Source of the DNA: Nilaparvata lugens
Taxonomy: Eukaryota > Arthropoda > Insecta > Hemiptera > Delphacidae
Assembly: GCF_014356525.2 (NCBI RefSeq)
Contig: NC_052518.1
Location: 32,882,017 to 32,946,016, forward strand
Length of the DNA stretch: 64,000 nucleotides
Reading direction: 5' to 3'
The position numbers were made by a program, and so were the translations under genes. This document shows positions 45,961-57,899 of the stretch, piece after piece (position 1 is the first letter of the stretch; each line of letters starts with the position of its first letter). The notes beneath the pieces are model-generated. The model was not told the origin of the DNA. It made no database searches and saw only the letters and a program-made list of their open reading frames with translations.

Positions 45961-48792
45961 AAAAAAGATAAGAGAAATTACGAATTACGAGAAATTAAGA
46001 GGGTTAGCAGAATTCCTTGTTGGTTTGTATTTGATTAATGTATGTTATGTGAAATCTGTTGTGTTCTATTCACTGTTGTGTTAAAATATGAAGCATGGTA
46101 GTATTATATTAGAATAAGCTTTGACGTGTCATATACTGCGGGAGCGTTGCTCCCTCAATGCAATTTTATAATATTATGACGAACAAGTAAAGAAAGAAAG
46201 GAACATCATAATTTTGTGTACGAATAATTTAGCTAGCCTTTATCATGATAAGAACTCAATTAGGTGAAATATTCAATATAAAATATTGGCAGAACTCATT
46301 GAAATAAGGAGTTTTGTAATAATCTTGAGAGAGAACATAATGATTTCATAATTATTATATAATATTATATATAATTTCATGATAAGCAGGGTAATTACAA
46401 CGTTAGTAGACAGAACTACTAACTTTGGTGTAAATACGGTATCAGATGGATTATATTATATTATATTAAAGCTGCAAATGACAAAAAATTACAGAAAATT
46501 CACAGCCAATACGGCTTATTATCTCTGAGAACCCACCTCAAAATCAGTTAAACAACACACTGGAGGCTATGGGAAAGCCTTCAAATCACGAAAAATTTAC
46601 CTCCCTGGCACTCCTAGAGCCCCCCAAATTTATTCGTCACATTCAAATCAGCCTCGCACAGGAAATTCGATAAAAGCTTTTTTGTTCAGCTCCCGGTGAT
46701 AAGCCTATATCCATAGTTCGATTCAAACCAAATTCAAATGGCGACCCGGGAAATCGAGTTTTCATCGAAAATTTAAAGTTTTCCCAAATGCGAAAAAAAC
46801 TCAGCCAAAACTATGAAATTCGCTGTGAAAACTGAACACCAAATCTGTTGCATACTACACTGGAGGCTACGGGAAAACTCCAGACCTTCCAAATTCGACC
46901 CCCCGGTACACAAAAACATTTGTGAGACAGATACAACATATTGAAAGTAAACGCATGTTTGTTCTACCTGTGTACCTACTTGAATAATTTCATTTTTAAC
47001 TATGACAGAACTTTATTCTAATAGGCCATAGTAGAAATCTATGGTGATCTTATCTCATTTAAATATAACTAGGTAAACCCCTCCCCTCACAAAATGTCAG
47101 CCCCCTCACGCTTATCAATCTCAATTTTTCTATTATCTTCAATTTTAGTAGAAAATTAAATATTACTAAAGATACAGTGGATCTTGCTGAAAATTAAATA
47201 CAGTATTAAAAAATTAATGGAATTACTAAATTTATCAATTAATTTGATGAATTAATTAACTACCCCACCCCCTTAGCACAGGGAGTGAGGACTTTTGATA
47301 TGTTCACCCCCTTACTATTCTTAAAAGAGCTGCGGGGTCAAAAATTGTGTTCCAAACTAAACTTTTCCGTTGACTAGACTATTATAGAGAAATCGCTATT
47401 CTGTACAAAATTTGGATTTCAGCTGTGATCCTAAAAACTGTTGATAAACCCATCATAATATGCATCATTATTCAAAACTATCAAATTCACTATGTATGAT
47501 TGAATTCTGCATTGGAAAGTGCCAGTATGTGAAAATAGCGGCTATGTTCGATAATGCACACTTTTACTCCAATGAATCCTATTTCAAAAATATTGAAAAT
47601 AAACATTATTGAATATAGCCAGTCTGTTTAGAAATTTCTCCTCTTCAAACTTCAATGAATTTCACCAAGAATATTGACTCACCATTGAAAATTACACATA
47701 ATGAAAAAATAAAAAACTCTCTTCTCCTATTTTTTTCATTATGTTTCAGTTAATTATCAACCACTAACTAGAGACTAATGCAATAAAAAAAAATTATTGT
47801 TATAGATTTGTGAAAAATCTCATCCTCTATAAGCGCTGTTGTTTCAAATTTGTCTTCATCCACTCCGTTTGAACTTTGGAAAGATGATACATTTTTTGAA
47901 ATCCTCGGCTTCTTTTTAAACTTACACTTAATTAATTTCAGAACTAATTATTATTGTAATCCAATTCAATGTAAGTGAAAGGAAGAATCCTCATCTACAA
48001 TTTGAATTCAATTCTCTATTATCAAGGGCAAAACATTTTTCTCGAAATACGGAAACGTACACTTTTACTAGTGAATATTTCCTACTGTTCTGACGTTGTA
48101 TGGGAATAACTTCCTGAACTATATATGATTGACAATTATTATAAAATAATGACAATTATTATATTATTCCATATTTAAATAAAATTAATTCAATTAATAT
48201 AATTCTATATGACATTAATATTGTAGTCATTCATCCTCAAAATAGGATGCAAGCAAAGTCAGCTCGATATTATGATTTGGAGCTACTTTTTTTCACGAAA
48301 ACATTGCAGTTTCGAACAATGGGAGCTTACGGTTGCCGTTTTTTTGCTGATGATATAAAAAAGACATACGCTCTCTCTTTCGCTCTTTCTCCAGTGTGAT
48401 TCCTCTCTTACCTCAATCACTATGGGCTTCCCCAATTTCTATTTTTATAATATTTGTGCAGTATTTTTATTAATTGAAATGGAATGGTTCAATGAAAGCT
48501 ACATTATTCATAGTTCTACTATAATATAATACATGATCATGGAGTTGTATCCTTATGAATGTCTTTGTTAAAATAATGGTTTTTCACCTTTAATCAAATA
48601 GAATTGAGATAGAGGAACAGAAATTTGAGTTATCATTTTCAGGTTTCTATGCCTTCTACTGTTATTTTGTATACTGTTTACTACTACATCTACTGTTTAT
48701 TTGGACTCATTAGTTTTACAGCTGCAACCAGAAATTCTAGACTAACAATGAGAGAGAAAGAAATGTCCAGCACTTCTTTATTTTGAGCGAAT
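45961..48792. other. long AT-rich region, no gene found
   Basis: It contains an internally repeated motif ACACTGGAGGCTATGGGAAA / ACACTGGAGGCTACGGGAAA at about 46557 and 46858. At 46422-46440, CTAACTTTGGTGTAAATACGG resembles a degraded end of the 61456 MITE. No splice-bounded exon or ORF stands out. Confidence 0.4.
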
Positions 48793-48890
48793 GTTATAAG
48801 CAGTGAGTATAGAATATACATTCTATACTCACTGGTTATAACAATAAGCAGTGAGTATAGAATATACATTCTATACTCATTGGTTATAAC
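48793..48890. repeat. tandem pair of about 49-bp palindromes
   Basis: The unit GTTATAAGCAGTGAGTATAG + AATATACATTCTATACTCAC + TGGTTATAAC folds on itself with mismatches only near the ends. It occurs twice in direct order, differing at one base (CACT/CATT). Confidence 0.9.
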
Positions 48891-48899
48891 AGAGATTAG

Positions 48900-48909
48900 A
48901 TTAGATTAG

Positions 48910-48952
<43 letters not shown>

Positions 48953-49075
48953 ATTGATTGATTGAGTACTTTATTTATGTAGATTACAGTATATACTGGC
49001 TTATACACTTATATACCATAGCTTACAATACAGCAAAATTATAGATGAATTTACAAAATATAAATTAAGAAAATA
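48900..49075 (-). repeat. (GA)n then LINE 3' end with (TCAA)n tail
   Basis: A (GA)n run lies at 48915-48949, followed by GATTGATTGATTGATTGAGTACTTTATTTA. Read on the minus strand this is a LINE 3' UTR with AATAAAGT and a TCAA-type tail. A second copy of the same 3' end is at 50444-50535. Confidence 0.75.
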
Positions 49076-49271
49076 ATTATTGAGCTGTATATGATATGAA
49101 AAAAAGCAATTTGTAATAACTATAGATAAAATGGATAATATTGTTATGTATCGACATAAATTGGCAGAGCTTTGGACATATCAATGTCCATTCCTCGGAA
49201 AGAATATTCGATGTATCCTTTCCACTAACTCTCTACCAAAAAAGAGAGAGATAGAGGAAGAGAGCGAGTGA

Positions 49272-50400
49272 GATTCAGATTCAGATGCCTTTATTCATGT
49301 GTTTAACAAAACATAATAATTAAACTTACGTTGTAAAATAACATGGTGAATCATATTTAACTAATGAGTTCTACAATAATATTGAGCAAGAAAAATGATG
49401 AAATATGCAAAAGTTGAGGTACTACTGTAATGTTTTCAAATGAACGGTGAAGTCTGAACCTTAAGAAGTCTATTCTCAGAGAGGATATCAAGGATACCCC
49501 CTTCAGAACTTAACCGTAGAAAATGAAAGTTGAAAATTCAAACGAAATATTATTTTTCTAAGCGTAAAAAATTGAGAAAAATATCAAGTAAAAACCAAAT
49601 CATAGAAACGATAAATCATTCAGAAAAGAGTAAATCATACATCAACAGGAAAGAGTAAATCATAATAAGGATGAAAATAAAGAAAAAGTTAATTCCCAAA
49701 ATTAGAAAATCGATATGATGTAATAATAAGTGGAATAATGAGGGAGTGGGAGTTATCATTAGAAAAGAGATTTGTAGATGTAAATCCAAAAATAATGTTA
49801 ATAGGAAAGAGAAATTATTATTTAAAAGAGATTAGTTTATGTAAATAACAAGATAATATGATTATGAAAGTTCCAAAAAAAATAATTTTCCTAAGGGGGA
49901 ATTATAATACAAAAGAGAGGGGAAAGGATGTAGAATTAGAATGCTGAGATCCACTCCAGGAAGAGTTTGAATAAGAAACAATCTAGAATGTAGCTTATAT
50001 ACAATTTTTATGCTAAATTTACATGAATGATTCTCTGATCAGGGAACTTGAAAGTTGAACTATCAATATGGGCTTGAGTGATTCGTTCACGGCGTTGGAG
50101 AGAGTAAACAAACCTGAGGCAATAGTTTTGACATCGCTGAAGTTTATCGTTTAAGGTTACTTGTATATCATTGAGCACAGAATAACAATATATAAGATGT
50201 GGGAATATGAGCGATTTGACTAGTAGCAATCTAATTTTTCTGGGAAGAATATCTTGCATCTTCTTCGATGAATGCATGGCAGAGAATACAAATTTACAAG
50301 TCTTATGAATTTGATCAGACCAGTCAAGATTTTCGTTCATTAATTCCAAGGTTTTTAACTGAATCACAGTAAGCTATTTCGACACCATCAACATTAATTT
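49272..50400 (-). pseudogene. LINE-F RT C-terminus and 3' UTR, minus strand
   Basis: The frame 50008-50367 gives ELMNENLDWSDQIHKTCKFV, FSAMHSSKKMQDILPRKIR, LLLVKSLIFPHLIYCYSVLN and LQRCQNYCLRFVYSLQRRER, a typical LINE RT C-terminal region. The tail end is (AGATTC)n at 49272-49284. The repeat block X copy 2 (49640-49880) lies inside what should be its 3' UTR, so the element was probably interrupted. Confidence 0.75.
49640..49880. repeat. dispersed repeat block X, copy 2
   Basis: It begins AAAGAGTAAATCATAATAAG and runs through GTTAATTCCCAAAATTAGAA to AACAAGATAATATGATTATG. It matches 45715-45960 with about 5 percent difference by eye. Confidence 0.8.
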
Positions 50401-50443
50401 TGTCAAGTGAGTTTACATCGATGTTGTTTACTCTACTAGAGAG

Positions 50444-50534
50444 AGAGAGAGATTGATTGATTGATTAAGTACTTTATTTATGTAGATTACAATATATACT
50501 GGCTTATACACTTATATACAATAGCTTACAATAT
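50444..50534 (-). repeat. second copy of the (TCAA)n LINE 3' end
   Basis: GAGAGAGAGATTGATTGATTGATTAAGTACTTTATTTATGTAGATTACAA is nearly identical to 48935-49000. Confidence 0.75.
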
Positions 50535-51120
50535 TTTTCGGATTTTATGTCATTAAACGATCAAAGTACAATAAATTCCGTGTAACCTACATAGATGTTG
50601 AACACAATTCGGACTACCCATTTCATTTTTGTCAAAAATTGATTATTCAATGATATTTTTGAATTTCTGAATGCAGGATTGTGTACCTAAAGAGCTCCTT
50701 CATATATCTAACATATCAGATAGATTTTAAATCGTTCAGTTCTTCCGTAATTAACACTTATATTTTATACACGCGTATATTTTTGACAATGATATATACG
50801 CTTTCAAGATGTATAATTTGAATACTTCTAATTCAATTAACTACATGAATCAATAATATTCTAGTCGATTCGTAAATATTTCATTGCCTTACTTGAAGGC
50901 TTTTATTCAATTATTTGAGTATAGTGTAACAGAGTCATACTTACTTACGACTTACTGCATTCAACTAATTATTTTATTATAAATTATAACTTACTCTCTT
51001 GTAAAGTCAATTAATGCAATGAACTGAGTGGAGATACTTGAAATAATTATTAATAAAATAGTACGGGTAGGTGTTTCTTAAGATGAATTACACCCAGCAT
51101 TTTCACTGCGGTATGGAAAT
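50535..51120. repeat. dispersed repeat block, copy B
   Basis: It matches copy A (44318-44835), retaining a 70-bp segment lost there. At its end, CAGCATTTTCACTGCGGTAT continues into unique sequence instead of the GGA tract. Confidence 0.8.
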
Positions 51121-51469
51121 AAATTTTCCAAGAATCTTACAATCAAAACATTGAAAAGTATTCTGAATAGAGTTTATTTGATTGTTTCTTCTTAATCACG
51201 ATTTAGAAATATTGTTGTTAATTTATTTTTAGCATTACCACAAAAGAAAAAGTAACAGTATTCCTTCAACTTTGTGGCATTATACAATAATACAATCATT
51301 GTAGCTGAACTAAATATTTCAACTAACATACTATAATACAAGAATCCAAGAATCTTCTGATAATGAGAATGTGATTTCCTCAATTATAGGTACTTAATTA
51401 TTGGATTTACAATCAGGACCTTTTGACTCCTCTTTGTTTCTTCGCTATGAACATATTCCATCACTCATA
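51121..51469. other. spacer, nothing recognised
   Basis: AT-rich, with short ORFs only. Confidence 0.4.
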
Positions 51470-53168
51470 GGCCTCTTTCACACGATAGGAGACGTGCATC
51501 TTGAACACTGAACAGTGTTCACGTTTTTTTGTCGAAGTACATTGAGTCAAATCGTGTCTTTCACATGGTGACTCCTATCCAGGAACCTCGTTTTGTCACG
51601 TCTTTTCCCCTCGAGGCAAGCAGAGGCAAGATCTAACAACTATGCCGACGTTTGCTCAAAGTATATGACTCATCACTTTTTCTCAAAGTCTAACTTCCTT
51701 AAAAATATAGATAGAAGATTTCTGATTTCGGATTTGGATTCAGCTACCCCAAATTCTTTAAAGCGTAAGTCCCGTTTTCGAAAATATCCGAAAACAAGGA
51801 AGTTATGGCTGTTTTTAATAAAGCTTTCTATTATCATATAATTATACTGTAAAAACGAACAGGTACTGTACTATACAGTACGTAAGTACTGTAGCTATTA
51901 TAATACAACTTACACTGTATTCGTGTAGGAAATTTGGTAGGTTATTTATCTTGATTTCTGAAAATACCCCAAAATAAGGGAGTAAGATAACTTTGAAAAA
52001 CCAAAGTTTTCCTGCCGATTGAAGAAACATTAAAAATTAGTCTAAGACATATTATGTCTTAGAATAAAAACGTGTAACAAATATCAGATCACTATTCAAG
52101 CTATCAAGCTTTTCATAAATTTATTTGTCTTCTCATGGCAGAAGGTTTGCGCCCAACGTTTTCACTCAAACATTTCTATGATTAAATTGTGATAGAGAAC
52201 ATTATCGTATTGATCTTCTAAATCCAGTTACATGTACATCGATTTTCGTAAAATTGATTTTTTTACCGTTCCTATGAATTCTAAGAATTCTATGAATTGT
52301 TTATACAGGTTCATCACAGGCCAGGTTGGTCTGAGCTATTCATGACTTTTTTTCAGAATGCATTATCAACTCAGCAGTTCTAATACACAGACATCACTAC
52401 TTGGAATGCCATGACATTTTCTATTCTTTCAATTCCTATTATTACCATAGATCGATTCAGATCAGCACAATGTTTATACTGTATGTTCATAATAGATTTT
52501 TCTGATTGTAAAAAGAAATAGTCAATAATTGCTGGGAATTTAAAGTGATATTCAACGATTTGAACCTGATAAATTGGATTGTTGAATGACAATTGAAATT
52601 CAGTGAATTTTACTGTACAACATTCCTTTTCCTCCTATTTTATTAGTGATGAGTGGAGATGATTTATGATTTCATATTTGGATTCATCTTTTCATATTTC
52701 AATATTTTTTTGGAAAACTAGAACTTTTAAAAATTAAAAATGTTTATGTATAAACTTCTCAGGTGTTCAAAAACTTCTTAAAACCTTTGCCTGCCCCTTT
52801 GTGAGGCAGGAGTATTATTATCTTAGTACGTACTATATAATCATATGATAATGGAAAGCTATATTAAAAACAGCTATAACTCCCTTGTTTTCGGGTATTT
52901 TTGAAAATGGGACTTACACTTTAAAGAATTTGGGGTCGCTGAATCCAAATCCGAAATCAGAAATCTTCTATCTATATTTTTAAGGAAGTTAGACTTTGAG
53001 AAAAAGTTATGAGTCATATACTTTGAGCAAACGTCGCCGGAGTTGTTGGATCTGTCGGCTTATTCGTAAGATCCCCATGTGAAAGTACAGGAGAGCTGCA
53101 AAATATGAAATATGATCTTCTGTAATATGATATTCCAGGAGCGAGGTCTCTGCCGTGTGAAACTGGCC
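51470..53168. mobile_element. 1.7-kb DNA element with GGCC...TTTCACACG ends
   Basis: The left end GGCCTCTTTCACACGATAGG and the right end (reverse complement) GGCCAGTTTCACACGGCAGA match at the termini. ATA flanks both sides (51467-51469 and 53169-53171). A second inverted pair of about 220 bp lies at 51629-51845 and 52829-53051 (for example GACGTTTGCTCAAAGTATAT). No transposase frame is present. A 3-bp AT-rich duplication and this terminal type suggest PIF/Harbinger, which I infer only. Confidence 0.72.
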
Positions 53169-54897
53169 ATAATGTTCACCAGGAATTACAATAGCTTGTT
53201 TTTTCTTCTGGTTTTTTTCATTGTTATCTTACATTTGTTTTCCAAGCTGGTTCTCAACTTGTTTTTGATCATTTCATTCTCAAGTCTCACAGTATGACCA
53301 ATTAACAAGCACTGTCTCATTATAATAACAATATTTTATTTTTATTACCACACTTTCTAGAACAGTTTTACTTTGAATCAATTAGTTACTGATCTCCTTT
53401 AGTCTGAATTGCAGTAACTATATTACCCACAGTATGGCCATCGACTGTCACGCATTTGATTGACTAGCTCAATCACGTGGTACAAATCCGCCATTAAGAT
53501 TTCAAACAAACTTTATAGTCCAATCTTATTGCGTTGGAAATTTGGTACTTATCTCTTCTTTCACCGATTGAAAACAAATTTTGAACTTCCGATGAGTTTG
53601 GTATAACATTTTCGAAGGGAAGTTGGTTAGGCCTATACTTAAAAAAAAAGACTGATAAAGTTTATTCAAATAACACTAATAGCGTAAACATCAATTTTTC
53701 TTTCCTTGGGCTCCTTGCGGACCACTTTCTGGTAGCCACTGATCTTGATGAATATGCAGATAGATTTCAATTTTATTGTATTTACTCATCCAATTTATTG
53801 GATCGAACTTCTAATGATCTAATTTCAAAATACTTTTGCAGCTCAATTGGATATAACATTTCAAGAAATTAATATATAAATCACGGTTGAATATTTTAAA
53901 GTTTTTTCCCGCCTATGAAGATTTGAAATATAATCCAGCATATTCTTATAATGCAGCATATAGTGAATTATAAGTAGGATCGCTCGCCTTCACTTATTAA
54001 AGTATATAAGATTTCTGTGATTACTTCGATATAATCTCTCTGGAGCTTTTTATATATTCTCAATAGAGTTTTAGAACTTTAATTAGTAAATGGTAGATAA
54101 TAGCCAGTGAAAATGGAAGGTTCCTAGTAACGCAACCTGAAAGCTGAATCTCCAAAAAATGACTGATAATCTTTTGAAATATGTCATGATATTGTTATGT
54201 TATATATTGTTCCATTGACAAAAAATAATCATTTTATAAGTGATACTTTGAAACCACTGCTAGTGGTATTGCAAGTCAAAACTCATATATCAACAGCTAT
54301 TGAACAATTGAACATGCTATGGGTAGGCTTTTCAGGACTGAAGAGAATCAATCATAGAAGAAAAGACGGAGTGCGGTACAGCAAACAGTTAAAACAGAGG
54401 CGAGCGATTACCAGTAATGTCATTTCAGATTATCATTACTCTTTAACCCTACACAATCATTCTTCACTGTCATTACTTCCCTTCAGTAAAGGTGTGGTCA
54501 AGCTTGTGTTACCACAACATAAAAAATGGATCAAGCAAAAAAGCTTGTGTTGCTATAATTGACCGAGCGAAGTGAAGTCTAAGAATCAAGTCGACGGTTT
54601 GACATTTCTCTTAATGTTTGAATGTTTAAAATGTTTATATGTTGCGCATTTACAGCGAAACGCGGTAATAGATTTTCATGAAATTTGACAGGTATGTTCC
54701 TTTTTCAATTGCATAAAAATCAGACTATAGAATTATTCATCATAAATCAGCTGACAAGTTATTACACAGATGTGTGGAGAAGCCAGTCTATTGCTGTATT
54801 TCCATAAGGTCTTTAGTTTCAATCAGGTACTTGTGGATGAGAATACTGCGTGGAGTCTACTGTTCACATAACTACTAGTTATAGTATTAGCTACAAA
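53169..54897. other. spacer with repeat fragments
   Basis: 53704-53760 repeats the start of block X (GCGGACCACTTTCTGGTAGC). 54561-54700 (GACCGAGCGAAGTGAAGTCTAA..., ...CAGCGAAACGCGGTAATAGA) has the feel of a common arthropod repeat start. A 121-codon ORF at 54197-54562 is not recognisable and is probably chance. Confidence 0.4.
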
Positions 54898-55262
54898 AAG
54901 GTGGGTAAAACGTAAACGCTGGTTGAAGGATTGGTTGAAAAAACGTGAACAGTACTCTCATGTTGTGTTGTTAAATGAAATTCAACTCACCTAGCCAGGA
55001 CTACAAAAACTATTTCCGCATGAATGACATTATGTTTGAGAAATTGCTGAAACTATTTACACCTTTTTTACTCCGAGAAGATACAAACATGAGACAATGT
55101 TTGCCAGTTAAAGGAAGACTAGCAGTAACATTAAGGTACCTTGCCACTGGGTGAAACTTTGAAGACCTAAAATTTTCAGCAGTCATATCACCTGCATCAA
55201 TAAGCAATGCCATTGTTGAGACTTGTGAAGTACTTGCATACATCTTGCAAGACTACATGAAT
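54898..55262 (+). pseudogene. PIF/Harbinger transposase N-terminal relic
   Basis: The frames carry KRKRWLKDWLKKREQYSHVV, then, after a one-base shift near 54993, QDYKNYFRMNDIMFEKLLKL, DTNMRQCLPVKGRLAVTLRY and LATG-stop-NFEDLKFSAVISPAS. HARBI1-type transposases have exactly this order (R-x-W-x-x-x-W, YFRM, RLAVTLRFLATG, FEDLKF). A stop codon (TGA, about 55157) replaces one residue after LATG. The catalytic DDE half is absent. Confidence 0.8.
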
Positions 55263-55390
55263 GTACATTTAATTCACTTCATACTTGCATTTATTTATTT
55301 TCAGCATTAGTATGTTATTGTTAAAAAACATACACAGATCAATTAAGTTTCCTTTTCCATATATGTAGAATATAGGCTACTACAGTGTTT

Positions 55391-55530
55391 GATTAGCAAT
55401 GGTATTGCTATCCTTGTCTATCATTCAACAAAGCAGATAGCACTATCTCTTTCTCACTTTGCTCTGTTGCCAGATCGTTTTTTAACAATGCAGAATGGAT
55501 AATTGATTAACAAAATAGGTTCCACAGTTC
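55391..55530. mobile_element. partial relative of the TA-type MITE
   Basis: GGTATTGCTATCCTTGTCTATCATTCAACAAAG corresponds to the interior of the MITE at 30461-30679, and the AATGCAGA stretch further on also matches. The CTATAGTGAGG ends are not present. Confidence 0.55.
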
Positions 55531-55701
55531 TGGAAGGAAGTGTTTCGAATGTTTTGATGAACTGTCACAGATGTTCTTCTCCAAATGCATTTCCTTCACA
55601 AGGTGCAATCACTTTACCATCACTGTCCAAAATCTTTTCTGGGATTACTGGCGAAATTGTATTCATATCTTGTAAATAATGAGAAGGAGGAAACTGTAAA
55701 T

Positions 55702-55947
55702 AAGTGTGTAGCAAAATGTGTGAAGACACATGTAAAAAATAAAAAACTTAGTTCTGACTAGTATAAGAAATGTTTGATTGAACGATGCCAACATATAGAA
55801 AAATGTAATATGTTGAGATCCTTCAATCATAACATACATCAAATTGAATGCGCAAAGGTTTGTTCAAGCCCATTTGATGACAAGCGCTTTATTGCAGAGA
55901 ACAGAATCGATACATTACCATTCGGTCACTACAAAATAGCAAACTGA
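55702..55947 (+). pseudogene. polinton polymerase B, C-terminal tail (probable)
   Basis: The frame ends in SPFDDKRFIAENRIDTLPFG + HYKIAN, preceded by LRSFNHNIHQIECAKVCS and DYKKC-like residues. The C-terminus of protein-primed PolB in polintons typically ends with a DDKR...L..GI.TL.YGHY stretch, from memory of the family. An in-frame TAG falls at about 55770. The polymerase and exonuclease catalytic motifs lie outside what is preserved. Confidence 0.5.
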
Positions 55948-56031
55948 TTGCACAGATCAGTGTGTGTGTAACGAGGTAGTGACCAACACATCAAATTATG
56001 TTTCAAGTGTGTCTTCACACAAAGAAGAAGA

Positions 56032-56804
56032 ATGAGTAATATTAGAGCAAAATTAGCAGCAGAGCTTCACTCTGCTGCACATGTAAATTACCCCACATGT
56101 AGATATGAGTTGAAGAATGAGAACGATTTATATCAATCAGATCTGATTGAGATGGTAGCTTATCTAAATTCATTAAAGGATATCGTTATATTTTAGTTGT
56201 TATTAATTGTTTTACTTAGTATGCTTATTGTATACCTTTGAGGAATAAGACTGCACAAAGTGTTAATAATGCACTTGAACTCATTATTTGTAAGAATAAA
56301 CATATGCGTTTTTTCCAGACAGATGGAGGGAAGGAGTATTTTAATAAGCATGTGAAAGATTTGTTAGACAAGTATAATATCAATCATTATTCTGTTTTTA
56401 CTGATAAGAAAGCTAGTATCGCTGAGAGATTTAATCGTACAATAAAATAAAAAATATATCAATCTTTAACTGAACGTGGGAGTAAAAACTGGGTTAATAA
56501 CTTACAAAATATTGTAGATGATTATAACAATACAGTACACAGTTCCATTGGAATGCGACCTAAAGATGTAACTAAAAAAAATTGTAAACACATTTTAGAA
56601 TCACTAAACTCTGCATTTAATAGACGATTCAAATTAAAAGTGTTGAAACCAAAATATAAGCTAGGTGATATTGTGAGAATTTCTAAAAATAAACAGATAT
56701 TTGATGAAAAATATCTAATGAATTGGTCACCTGAATATTTCAGAATTGTGAGCATACATCCCACAAGACCTATCACTTACTCATTAGAAGATCATATGTT
56801 GTAA
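56032..56804 (+). pseudogene. polinton integrase
   Basis: ATG at 56032 begins MSNIRAKLAAELHSAAHVNY. The core shows all three catalytic acids: D in YQSDLIEMVAY, D in FFQTDGGKEYFNK and E in IAERFNRTIK. Three lesions break it: a one-base shift near 56178, a TAG at 56217 and a TAA at 56448. The C-terminal part (56553-56804) holds HSSIGMRPKDVTKKN and an SH3/chromo-like LGDIVRISKNKQIF ... NWSPEYFRIVSIHPTRPITY. The usual GGFYEEEL-type end is lost. It would have inserted the element. Confidence 0.85.
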
Positions 56805-56952
56805 ATAATTAGAGTAAGATCATATGATGTAAATAATGTACATTGTATAATTATCTATCCACATTTGTTTTATCATATGTTGTAAATAATTAGAGTAAGA
56901 TCATATGATGTAAATAATGTACATTGTATAATTATCTATCCACATTTGTTGT
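56791..56952. repeat. 81-bp direct tandem duplication
   Basis: Unit 56791-56871 (starting ATCATATGTTGTAAATAATT) is repeated at 56872-56952 with one or two differences at the edge. The first copy includes the stop codon of the integrase frame. Confidence 0.95.
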
Positions 56953-57194
56953 GAATAATCATTGTAATATTCTTTACATTGTGTGTGTTTTTTAAATAAA
57001 AAAAAACTCGAATTGAATGTTCGCTCTTTCATTTCTCATTTTGTCATAGAGAAGTGTGAAGTAGTAGCATGTGGTACGTGTCTAGATGTTGAATGGGTGA
57101 GTACATGTATGTGTGTCACCTAGAAACGCTTCATTAGTGAGTGAACCAGACACATGAAACAGTTCGTTCTGTTTGTATATCTCACTTTCTCAAC

Positions 57195-57878
57195 ATGAAC
57201 AAACTCATCATTATAAATTTCAATAAGATAATTACACAAGAGGAAAAGCCTGTATGGTGTAGGAATGGGGCATTGATCCCACATAATGCTAGAATTCTCA
57301 TTGTGGGCCCATCTGCATGCGGTAAAACAAATTTATTGTTCAACTTGATTTTTCCCAAAAATGGATTGAGATTTAAACATATTTATTTAAATACTAAAAG
57401 TCAATATCAAGATAAGTACTTGTTTTTAAGAAAAATCTTTTCAAAAATGAAAGGTATTGAATTTCATGTGAATGATATTCCTGATAACATTCCATACCCA
57501 AACAATATACCACAATATTCTCTAGTTATATTTGACGATTTACAACTTAGTCACACACCTCAAATAAGGGATTATTTTACTATGGGTAGACATCGTAATA
57601 TTGATACAGCATATTTAATTCAAAGTTATGGTGCAACACAAAAACATTTCACCAGAGATAATGCAAATATGATTGTTATATTCAAAATTGATCAATTATC
57701 ACTCAAATTAATACATAGAGACTATGTGGGTGAAGATATTTGCTTCAGAGATTTCAGTAAATTGTGTTCAAATGTGTGGAATTCTAAGAAGCATAGTTTT
57801 CTTACTATTATGACTGAATGTGTAGCTAATAGTGGAAAATATAGGCAGGGTCTGGATAACTTTATTGACATTCAGTAG
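57195..57878 (+). CDS. polinton packaging ATPase (A32/FtsK-HerA type)
   Basis: The intact frame encodes about 227 residues from ATG at 57195 (MNKLIIINFNK); the frame is open 54 bp further upstream but family members start close to this Met. Walker A is ILIVGPSACGKTNLL at about residues 35-49 and Walker B is YSLVIFDDLQL near 113. Downstream are FTMGRHRNIDTAYLIQSYGA (the sensor-like glutamine, R-H-x-N-x-D) and FKIDQLSLKLIHRDYVGEDI. This is the genome-packaging ATPase of polintons, which pumps DNA into virions in related viruses. It is about 85 bp downstream of integrase sequence plus a spacer, and is followed directly by the next ORF. It is the only polinton gene with no visible lesion, but expression is unproven. 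Confidence 0.88.
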   Translation: MNKLIIINFNKIITQEEKPVWCRNGALIPHNARILIVGPSACGKTNLLFNLIFPKNGLRFKHIYLNTKSQYQDKYLFLRKIFSKMKGIEFHVNDIPDNIPYPNNIPQYSLVIFDDLQLSHTPQIRDYFTMGRHRNIDTAYLIQSYGATQKHFTRDNANMIVIFKIDQLSLKLIHRDYVGEDICFRDFSKLCSNVWNSKKHSFLTIMTECVANSGKYRQGLDNFIDIQ

Positions 57879-57899
57879 AGAGTGAGTAGCAGTGAAAGA

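Noticed and set aside
54197..54562. 121-codon ORF on the + strand
   Set aside because: No recognisable motif, no neighbour that would explain it, and codon content like the non-coding flanks.
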